DNA of 64,000 bases from Aporrectodea caliginosa (Eukaryota > Annelida > Clitellata > Crassiclitellata > Lumbricidae): the NCBI GenBank assembly GCA_020284085.1, contig JACEVL010000161.1, positions 1,208,501-1,272,500 of the forward strand, given 5' to 3'. The notes beneath the pieces were generated by a model, which was given only the letters and a program-made list of their open reading frames with translations, did not search any database and was not told the origin of the DNA. The translations under genes and the position numbers were made by a program. Position 1 is the first letter of the stretch, and the number at the start of each line of letters is the position of its first letter. Positions 56,170 through 64,000 of the stretch are shown here, piece by piece.

Positions 56170-56974
56170 TTGTGCTCCAATGACTAGTGTCTATTACCTA
56201 TGAACCGTTTCAGTCATAAAGACCATTCTTACAGATCGTTCTTACCGTCTGTGTAGTTATAAATTAACCATTCTTATAGGCCATTCCTATGGGCTGTTTT
56301 AGGGATAAATAGACCATTCTTATAGACCATCTTTCTTGATCCTCAAGCATAGGCAGAGACTTGGTCCTTGGTTTTGGGGACAGGTTGTGAAAAAATTTAT
56401 ATTTAAGCCTAACTAAATGCATTTTAACAAACATTATTATTCTAAATGTAACCACCAATGTGCACTTGCTGGAGGAACTGTGAAAATGGGAACAACGCGT
56501 TCAATTGTCTTTCTTTTTGAAAAGCTGATTTTAGTGTGTGGCAACTGGCAAGTGGTATACGTTTAGTTTTGTTGCAACGCCCGTGAACACCAATAGAAAG
56601 GTTAAACAGTGGAAAGCTTTGTAGAAATTTAATTTATAACGATATTTATGAAATATGGGGATATAAGCAGCTCCTTCCCCCAACTCAAATTTTGGAGGAC
56701 TGTTCCCCCTGTCCTAAGTCTCCGCCCCCTCTCTCCTCAAGGTATAATTAGACCAGCCTTACGGATAACTGCTATGGACTGTATTATGATAAATAGACCA
56801 TTCTTCTGTACCATTTTTCTTGAGCCATTAGGCATAAGCAGACCATGCCTATGGACTTTGCTGGGCATAAAAGACCATTGTTGTGGACCATTTTGCTTGA
56901 CCGTCTTAGGCATAAATAGTAAAGACTATTGTTATGGATCATTTTTCTGTGCCGTCCACAGGCATAAATAGACC
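56170..56974 (+). repeat. Degenerate GACCATTCTTAT...GGCATAAATA tandem repeat
   Basis: Units of about 45 bases of the form AGACCATTCTTATGGACCAT, TTTTCTTGACC, GTCTTAGGCATAAATA recur from about 56175 to 56345 and 56735 to 56974, with unique sequence between. The last unit runs into the beta-spectrin start codon: GGCATAAATAGACCATGA. Confidence 0.8.
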
Positions 56975-57122
56975 ATGACTGACGTGGATCATGGACAGAC
57001 GGGTGAGCGATTGAACTGGGACCAGGGAAACAACATCATCGATTCGGAAGAGGAGTTGCTTGATGATGATGAATCCAATTCGGCCAAGCTCTTCGAAAGG
57101 TCTCGCATTCGGGCGCTGGCAG
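56975..57122 (+). CDS. SPTBN: Beta-spectrin, first coding exon
   Basis: A 49-codon exon starts MTDVDHGQTGERLNWD, has an acidic stretch (SEEELLDDDES) and ends NSAKLFERSRIRALA plus one base at GCAG|GTAATT (57122/57123). The end matches the highly conserved beta-spectrin N-terminus ([26 protein letters not shown]), and a phase-1 break after ALA would complete the next codon to Asp. The acceptor may be at 56961 (TTTTTCTGTGCCGTCCACAG), leaving a 13-base 5'UTR in this exon. The actin-binding calponin-homology domains would follow in the next exons, which I did not find before the window ends. Beta-spectrin pairs with alpha-spectrin to form the submembrane cytoskeleton. The start codon lies in a tandem repeat unit; the acidic residues make a real protein likely. 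Confidence 0.88.
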
Positions 57123-57167
57123 GTAATTTTGTTTGTTGTTTAATAGTTTATTAAATATGTGTGGGGA

Positions 57168-57230
57168 TAGTCTAGTGGTTATATGCTGGACTGTGAACCC
57201 AGAGGTTGGGGTTCATATCTCTGACAGAGG
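57168..57230 (+). mobile_element. tRNA-like SINE head
   Basis: GATAGTCTAGTGGTTATATGC (A-box) and GGGGTTCATATC (B-box-like) are spaced as in a tRNA promoter. It is followed by another SINE. Confidence 0.6.
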
Positions 57231-57282
57231 AGAAAGATATTCAAAGACTTACTGTCTGTTATATGTTTCCCTGATGGGACGC

Positions 57283-57520
57283 CGTGGTGTGGCGGTATGT
57301 TCTGTGCCTTGTAGATATGTTCTGTGCCTTGTAACCGGAGGGTCGCAGGTTCGATTCTAGCTCTGACAAGCCACTGAGTAGCGACCTGGACAAGTTGCTC
57401 ACCCACAATTGTCTCTGAGTAAGGCAGCAGGAAACAACCCCACTCATATTATCCCCGGGTGGCATAAAAGCAAATGGAAGTGCCTTCGGGCTGAGAACTC
57501 ATCATCATGTGCTCCCATTA
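57283..57520 (+). mobile_element. tRNA-derived SINE, full length
   Basis: The head has CGTGGTGTGGCGGTATGTTC and the B-box GCAGGTTCGATTC; a 20-base piece of the head (ATGTTCTGTGCCTTGTA) is duplicated in tandem. The body CAAGTTGCTCACCCACAATT to GAGAACTCATCATCATG matches the inverted copy at 27040-27195. Confidence 0.8.
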
Positions 57521-57524
57521 TAAA

Positions 57525-58595
57525 ATGAGTCTATTGACTGTAGGTGGGAAAGTCAGGTGGTGAGGGAATGACTGGCCATCTGCTCTGATATGCTGGGACT
57601 ACAGTGGCAGACACTTCATAGCCATGGCTGCCTCATGGGATTTGCTTAACAGGCTGATGGTACTAGTTTATTATGCACCATTAGTCGTTTATTGTATGGT
57701 ATGGTTGCTTGTGTGGAGCTGCTGGGGTAAAGGTTTGGTTACTGGAATGGTTGAATTAAAGAATTACTAGTTTTTTAATGGTTGGCTTAAGGTCTGATAT
57801 TGTGCTCCAATGACTAGTGTCTATTACCATAGGTTAGGTTCCAGATTTACTCGGAATATGGTGGGAGATCTTGTATGTGGTGTGGTTGGTGGTTTCAGCT
57901 ACGGTTTTGGTGGTTGGTGTTTCAAGTGATTGAAGTGGTTATTTAATCGTAGTGGTTATCATAAGATTTGTGGAGGGCCAAAGAAAGCCAAGTTGTGGGA
58001 ACCAGCTTATTTGCAGGTGCTATGTTAAACAGAACTGATAAGCAGGCAAGGTCAGGCTAGGTTCCGGGTCAAGCTCAAAGAGTAAGGCAGGTACACAGAC
58101 CACCACAGTGGATGGTGTTTTGCCTTTGAACTGCAGGAGAGTTCAAAGGAAGAGGAAGAAGGAATCAAAATAAGATTTGGGGAGGAGTGTTTTTAGTTCC
58201 TGTTCCGTGAATCATATCCTGATTCCTCCTCTACATTCCTCATTGTTGTAGTGTTAAAGCATTGCTTGGTTGATTGAATTGGTTGTAGGGAAGGCTTTTC
58301 TGCCTGTGCAGAGTGATTGGGTTAAAGGGTGGTGTGGCTAAAATTGGGTGGAGTGGTAGCATGTTTGGAATGCGAGGTATGTTAGAGGTAGATTTATGCT
58401 CCAGCCAGCACTGCCTAGGGACCCTTTAAGAATGTCAATACCCTGAAGTTGGCTGTCAGTGGTTGGGGTTTATGTTGGAGGGTGATGGGGGAAGGGGTTT
58501 CACAGAGTGATTCCGACTGGTCAAAGTTCAGTTTTGCTTTGTGGGTTGGTAGGTGGCGTGTTCTACTTTAGTTCCAGACTTGTATGTGCTGTAGC
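57525..58595. other. Beta-spectrin intron 1, GT-rich
   Basis: Sequence is rich in TGGTT/GGTGTT and poor in CG. No exon is recognised. The direct repeat TGTGCTCCAATGACTAGTGTCTATTACC occurs here (57798-57825) and at 56171-56199 upstream of the coding exon. Confidence 0.45.
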
Positions 58596-58958
58596 CAGGG
58601 CCTAGGACAGGGGTGGCCACCGGGGCCATTTGGCCCCAGGCCTCACTTGATAAAGGGCCTCGGAATTTCTGAATTACGGAGTTATTTATTGAAATGGGGA
58701 ATTACGGAATTAAGGAGTTATTCATTGAAATGTAGCGCTCCACGATGGGTCAGCAGAGTCTTAATGGATTGACTACATGTTAAGCATTAATTCTGATATC
58801 GCTAGAACTTTAAATTATCAAAACATTATCGATAAATTGGTGGCTTTGAAGATGCGAAGGATGATTTGAACCTTTCTGTTGAGTTTTTAAAAGATATTTG
58901 AAAAAGGCCTTGAATATTAGTTGTGGCCCTGGGCCTCCAAATCCTGTCCTAGGCCCTG
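58596..58958. mobile_element. 363-bp hAT-like MITE, perfect 8-bp duplication
   Basis: The ends CAGGGCCTAGGACAGG and CCTGTCCTAGGCCCTG are perfect inverted repeats. GCTGTAGC is repeated exactly at 58588-58595 and 58959-58966. GGGGCCATTTGGCCCCAGGCC near the left and GGCCCTGGGCCTCC near the right repeat a GGGCC core. AATTACGGAATT repeats fill the middle. Confidence 0.92.
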
Positions 58959-58966
58959 GCTGTAGC

Positions 58967-59518
58967 TGGTGGTTTCAGCTACAGTTTTGGCTGTTGGTGT
59001 TTTTGATTATCTCTCTTGGTATATAATCCAGTAGATTCCGAGCAGACCTGTATGTAAGTACGGGGACCAGATTAAAACATGGGTGTATTTGATGTTCATT
59101 CGTGGATTACTCGGAGAGTATTCAGAGCACATGTATGTATGTGTGGGCTGGTGTGTTTAGCTAAGGCACTGAGGATATTGGGCGTGTTTCATGTTTGCTC
59201 CGGCTATACTCGGGAGTATATTCCCAGTGACTCAGATCACGGGAAGGAAGCTGTGCAAGCCGCTGGTAGTATGCTCCGTGTGTAGGCGGAGCCAAAGAGT
59301 ACCACACCCTGTGGGCGGTTGATAATGCTTGGCCAGAGCTGATTAAAGTCACAGACTGAACTAATGGCATGGTCTATTTGTGCAGCTTGGAAATTCTCCT
59401 GGTTTTGAAGCTAACAGTTTTCATTATCATCCTGAGCATTTTGGCATCTGCTAAGTTATATAGCTGTTCGCTTGAGTACTTATCAGTGATAAGTACTAAC
59501 TTGTTAGTGATAAGTGTG
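58967..59518. other. Beta-spectrin intron 1, unique sequence
   Basis: No exon is recognised. An imperfect hairpin ACTTATCAGTGATAAGT (59478-59494) is visible. Confidence 0.4.
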
Positions 59519-59638
59519 TCATCCATCCATCCATCCATCCATCCATCCATCCATCCATTCATCCATCCATCCATCCATCCATCCATCCATCCATCCATCC
59601 ATCCATCCATCCATCCATCCATCCATCCATCCATCCAT
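59519..59638. repeat. (ATCC)n microsatellite
   Basis: About 29 ATCC units with one ATTC change. Frames reading SIHPSIHP or DGWMDGWM are artefacts. Confidence 0.97.
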
Positions 59639-59689
59639 GTCTAAGTGGCATTTGAATAAGTAGGATGTTTATAGGTATAATTTTTTATA

Positions 59690-59690
59690 C

Positions 59691-59734
<44 letters not shown>

Positions 59735-59858
59735 TGTTCTATTGGGCATCATATCTGTGATGTATGTAATGTATATTTACCATTAAATAATTTATGCAGG
59801 TGTGTTTATTCATATAATGTGTATAGCTAAGTGTATCTTTATTATGTATTTAGGTATG

Positions 59859-59893
<35 letters not shown>

Positions 59894-59905
59894 ATATATA
59901 TAGTA
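59690..59905. repeat. Two (AT)n microsatellites
   Basis: Runs of AT at about 59696-59731 and 59858-59900. Confidence 0.95.
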
Positions 59906-61195
59906 AAATATATATGTGCATGACTTAGGAATATATTGAGATTAATGTAATTATGAAGGTCAAAGTGACTCCTTGTGTACCCACAAAGTTTGAGTATTTA
60001 TGAGTAGGATGGGGATGGAGGGATAGAGAGGGGAGCCAAGATTGATGCCAGACTTAGTGGAAGGGAGCAGGAGCTCATGTTGATTTTAAAATTCCCATGG
60101 TTGGTTAGGAAGATGCTCCTCTATGGTTGCTCCCCCTCCCGCCCTCTCTCTATCCTGAAATCAAACACCTTAGCTGCCGCCTACTGAGGCTGCCGGGTCA
60201 CTTTTTGCAGGGCTGGGGCGAAGGGGCTGAAACCCCCTCCGGGCGGAAGGAGTGGAAGCGATCTGCTGGGTTAGCTGGCAGGACCATGGACTCCTGCTGA
60301 ATAGTAAAAATGCAGGAAATTTTGAGATCAAGGGGTGTTTAGGTTATTTTCAGACACTCATTATTTGATATGGCAGCTATGTATCAGCGTTGTGGAGAGC
60401 TTCTGGAAAGATGCGAAGGAAATTCATTTAAGATAACGGTTAATGCAAACTCATCTTTCGATATACGCATATAAGACATTTACGCATATAAGACATGTAC
60501 ATAGCAGGGTTTTGTGTTCAAGAGCTAATGTACTGCAGTCCGTGGCATTGCGTGGCTGGCGTCATCCTAGTTGAAAGTACACTGTGCTGTATGTCTGTGT
60601 GTGCTATGCTGTGTGTGTGTGTGTGTGTGCGCCCGCGCGCGTGAGGGCAAGGCATGCGCTTTCCGCTTTCCAATTATGAAATGACTGTAACCCTGTTGGG
60701 TCGAGGGTTACTCAGTTTATGGGGTGGTTGGAGCTCTACTCTGTTACCAAATCGCATGGTCATATGACACTGCTGCTTCCATTGAGCACTTGGCCCGAAT
60801 CATTTAAAATAACACATGGGTGCCACATGCATACGTGCCTACGTGCATGTGTACCCACATATGCATTTTCAATGTCTGGATCTGTGTAGTGCTAGTGTCT
60901 GATGACAAGGCTTCAGTCTATGGCACAGTTAAGCTGCCATAGCAGTGCTCAGTTTCTCAAATTGTTGAAAGTTTTGTCCCCTTTGACAAAAAGGGTGGCC
61001 TTTGAAAAGACCTTAGGCTGTCCATTTGCAAAAATTGGGGCATACTTTACGGACGTCCGCAAGTAGAGGGTGAAGAAGGGGTAGCCCATATGAAGACAAG
61101 GGGAGGGGTTATGACATTGTGGAAGTCTGCTGCTAAATTTAATACATTTAGTGAATTTATTATTTAAAGCCTTCCTTATAAAGAAAACAACAATA
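59906..61195. other. Beta-spectrin intron 1, no exon recognised
   Basis: Includes a TG-CG run at 60612-60645 and short A/G-rich stretches. I looked for the next spectrin exon ([13 protein letters not shown]-like residues) and did not find it. Confidence 0.4.
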
Positions 61196-61199
61196 ATAA

Positions 61200-61910
61200 T
61201 AATAATTATGACAATTTATATGGCGCCATAACACAGCCATGCCGTTACAAGGGCGCCTCACAGTCAACTAACAGCAGGGTAGGCCTTTGAAAACAGATAG
61301 CTCTTAAGTCTAGATTTGAAGGAGTCAATTGAGACAGCCACTCGTAGGGCAGGAGGAAGACCGTTCCAGCATCTGGGGCCGGCCGCTGAGAAAGCGCGGT
61401 CGCCAAAGCGGGTTCTCATCCGTCTTACACGAAGATCGCTTTTCTCGAGCGATCGGAGTCGCAATCCGGAGGCGGAGGAATGCGTCTCGATGCAGTAATC
61501 ACGCAAATACTCGGGCGCGACCCATGAAGTGATTTGTATAGCAGCAAACAGATTTTAAACTCAATATGAAGAGAAACTGGCAGCCAGTGCAGAACATCAC
61601 AGAGGAACGGCGTGACATGATCGTATTTCCTCCGGTTGCATAGCAGCCTCGCAGCAGCATTAAGAACAGACTGTAGGCAATCCAAGAGGCACTTGGGTGC
61701 ACCGACCAGTAGGCTGTTGCAGCAGTCAACCTGAGAGGTGACGAAGGCAGCCTCGAAGGGCAAGGACCTGATGCAGCTTTTCTTGAAAACAACTTGAGTG
61801 AGACAGCAGACTGTGTGTGCATTGGATGTGATTAGAGTCCCTATGCATGATGCAGCAATATCAAAATACTCCCACCCTATAGCCAAACGTGTTAGCCCTG
61901 CAGTAGCATC
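61200..61910 (-). pseudogene. CR1-like LINE fragment, end of RT ORF
   Basis: The minus strand reads SLPFEAAFVTSQVDCCNSLL, APKCLLDCLQSVLNAAARLL, KYDHVTPFLCDVLHWLPVS and FKICLLLYKSLHG, then in another frame RTRFGDRAFSAAGPRCWNGL and SFKSRLKSYLF, ending in a GGCGCCATA-type 3' end. The ancestral RLDYCNSLL is QVDCCNSLL here. It is antisense within beta-spectrin intron 1 and broken by frameshifts. Confidence 0.9.
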
Positions 61911-62139
61911 AGGTAGCCTGATCTAGGCTTCAGTACTACATTGTCATGGGAACATCAGCAAAGGGAGGCACGGTAGCGGATAAGGAGCTTTGAGGCATCC
62001 AAAGTAGGTCATTTTGCCGATGTCCTGCATGGACGTCCCCATACTGGGATAGCTTCCAGTTTTCTCACTTGAAATTTTGCTTCAATTGTTCCATTTTCAA
62101 ATTTTCCATTTTCAAATTTTCCATCAAATTTATTAAACT
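61911..62139. other. Intron spacer
   Basis: Includes a small TTTTCAAATTTTCCA direct repeat at 62093-62123. Nothing else recognised. Confidence 0.4.
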
Positions 62140-62460
62140 TTTTAGTTTCAGCCATTGAACTGGCCAAAATATTAAGTTTCAACTGGCTAGACTTTTCTGT
62201 CGAGACTTCGGTCTAGTGAATCTTTCCAGTGTCAGCCTGCAAACTGGTCAGATGGCTTCAACCATCACACTAGTCAATCTTTTCAGTTTTCACTCTGAAA
62301 CTGGCCATGTCTTAACCATGAAGCTGGTCGTAGGTTTCAGTCTCAACTCTGAACCTGGGCATGTTTCAACCATGAAGTTGGTCTTAGTTTTCAGTTTCAA
62401 CAATGAAACTGACTAAACATTTGCTTTCAACCATGTAACTGTCCAAACTATCGAGTTTCT
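62140..62460. repeat. Degenerate CATGAAACTGGTC...TTTCAGTTTCAAC tandem repeat
   Basis: Units of about 44-50 bases, built on TTTTCAGTTTCAACYMTGAA, ACTGGYC and ATGT, recur about seven times with heavy divergence. A 66-codon frame over it is an artefact of the repeat. Confidence 0.75.
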
Positions 62461-62761
62461 TTCAATGAAGAGTGGCAGAATTTTAAGTTTAATCTATTTC
62501 TACTGTTATCAGTTTTGGCGGCTGAAACTAGAAATAACTATCAATAGAACACAACAGAAGCTGAACATTTTTTTAATTGTACCAATAGTCAAATGATATC
62601 ATGTATGTTCGTGGCTCTTTGTGTGCTCAATGCTATCTGTAGGCAATTTTCGAAGGGAGCCTTAACAATGTAATTGCTGTGTCGGCCTTTGCTGCTGCAG
62701 AAACGCCTTCCTCCACCCTCCTCCTTGGTCCTTCTAATATTACACCGTCTGCCCAATCGTA

Positions 62762-63079
62762 TTTATATATAGAGGACGAAAGAGGTCGAGTGTAGTGCGT
62801 GTAGCCGATGGTACTGCTACTGCCGACTAGTGCTCACTGTTTGATGATGTGCAAGCTGCTTAGCAGTGTAAAGTTTCCCAGAGCCAAAGCCAGAAGCTGT
62901 GCACCGTTGGTCGCCTATTGCCAACCGCCCGCCCTGTCTGGTGTCTGCCTGGGCTCACGCCTCAACTCGGCCTACTTCGTCAGTCCGACCCAGATGGCCT
63001 GCATGCGTCTGGCTTGGCAAAGGAGGGAGGTTCCTCCTGCTATGCCTCATCCTCTGGTGGATGGTCGGGTCACCGAAAC
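62762..63079 (+). other. Candidate alternative first exon with TATA box, possibly of beta-spectrin
   Basis: TTTATATATAG (62762-62772) sits about 45 bases before an ATG at 62808. The plus frame from that ATG is open for 90 codons up to AAC|GTGAGC (63079/63080), a good donor. The block is richer in CG and in sequence complexity than the surrounding intron. Its peptide (for example SGVCLGSRLNSAYFVSPTQM) resembles nothing I recognise, and two other frames are also open, so it may be a noncoding first exon or chance. Confidence 0.25.
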
Positions 63080-63159
63080 GTGAGCTTGAAACTGCTAGTT
63101 GCGCTGACAGTGGTCGTTAATTGCTTCGGTGTCTGTTCAAATTGGTGCCCGTAATGAGC

Positions 63160-64000
63160 TGAAAGTGGTTGTTAGGCAAGGCCTTGAAGGGGAGGGTGGA
63201 GATTGTTATTTGTGAAGTGTTTTATTAACCGATGAATGTGTTTTAACCAATGCTGCAGATGGATGAGTTGGAGGTTGGATGAATTGATTGAATGAGCCTC
63301 CATCCATCTTCCTGAAAAGTATATTGAGACATGGATGGGTTTCTGGCGTTTAACTAGCTTTCGCCTTAATTTAATTTAGATTGAAGATATTCATAATTGA
63401 AATTCTTCTTTTAAAAGCCCTCTTCCTGTGCATCCATCCTGTTTGCCTTGCCGTAGCTCTACCATGTTAACATACAGTACCACTCAAGTGAAGTAACTAT
63501 TTGGATGAAAATAGGGACAATGATGCTTGCTGTATGCTGACCTACTTCATCTTGTAGTAGATGATCTATGGCTGATGGTTGAAGATGGTGACTTTTGTTG
63601 ATGCATCCAACTTTTATCAATTGCTGAAACTGGTTCACCTTACTTGGCTGAGTTCATTATCACTAACCATTTGGCTTTGGGCTAGAATGGGGAAGGGATG
63701 AGGTTAGAATGATGAATTCCTATAGCGTTAGAATGGATGTGATGTTGAAATTGGTGTGAGGCTCACATAGTTGTAGGGTTGAAGTTATTGTGCAGTTAGA
63801 GTTGCATTGTTTGAGTTTGTTAGAGTTGAATTGTTTGAGTTTAAGGGAATTTGGGCTGAAATTGCAGTGAGGTTAATAGGGCATTTTTTATTTGGTGACT
63901 GGCAGTGGTTTGGGTTTAAATTGTGGTGAGGTAGATTGGTGTTTTGGGGTCGAAAGTGTTTTGGGTTTAAATTGCAGTGCAATTGATATTTGACCCTTCA
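63160..64000. other. Beta-spectrin intron with GT-rich degenerate repeats at the right edge
   Basis: From about 63775, GGGTTTAAATTGCAGTGAGG and GTTAGAGTTGAATTGTTTGA units recur to about 63985. CG is scarce. No exon is seen. Confidence 0.5.

Noticed and set aside
59369..59644. SIHPSIHP / DGWMDGWM frames
   Set aside because: Translation of an (ATCC)n microsatellite.
57130..64000. Further beta-spectrin exons (calponin-homology domains)
   Set aside because: I looked for conserved [13 protein letters not shown]-type and later CH-domain residues on the plus strand and saw none; they are probably beyond the right edge.

Overview
This window looks like nuclear DNA of a marine invertebrate deuterostome, most likely an echinoderm. 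That placement is an inference from repeat style and gene divergence; no ribosomal or mitochondrial marker is present. Coding density is very low and exons are split by long introns with GT/AG borders. The background is AT-rich and crowded with microsatellites, tRNA-derived SINEs, decayed LINEs, Tc1/mariner copies and many short hAT-like elements with 8-bp target duplications.

Three real genes are visible. (1) A Six3/6-class SIX-homeobox gene on the minus strand (coding exon 10233 down to 9572), broken at the conserved Six3 intron position, with its C-terminal exon not found. (2) A Spred (Sprouty-related, EVH1 domain) gene on the plus strand: two EVH1 exons (38157-38346, 40305-40476) and a large last exon carrying the C-terminal Cys-rich Sprouty domain (to 43706); the first exon with the start codon was not found. 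(3) The first coding exon of a beta-spectrin gene on the plus strand (56975-57122), with the rest beyond the right edge. The same three families are linked in the human genome (SIX3, SPTBN1, SPRED2 on 2p; SIX6 and SPTB on 14q23), so this may be a compact relic of ancestral bilaterian linkage.

Layout: 1-9.4 kb is intergenic (SINEs, MITEs, microsatellites, a GATAA tract); 9.5-10.3 kb is the Six exon; 10.8-16.6 kb is a nest of hAT-like and other DNA elements, including a 1.4-kb element with about nine copies of a CCACTCCGTTAC motif; 17-24 kb holds LINE remnants, a CpG-rich block with X-box and PBX-MEIS-like sites, and a 0.7-kb pyrimidine tract; 24-44 kb is the presumed Spred transcription unit; 44-55 kb is intergenic, with a 27-bp minisatellite split by a 1.2-kb transposon, a long-TIR mariner and a CR1-like LINE; 55-64 kb is the 5' part of beta-spectrin.

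Two window-wide patterns stand out. The palindrome TAGGCCTA occurs about 26 times in 1-24 kb and 5 times in 47-55 kb, but I saw none in the two presumed transcription units. Several hAT-like families each carry their own short motif, repeated near their ends. Positions of exons, TIRs and target duplications were read by hand; family names rest on recognisable protein or end motifs, not on a database search.
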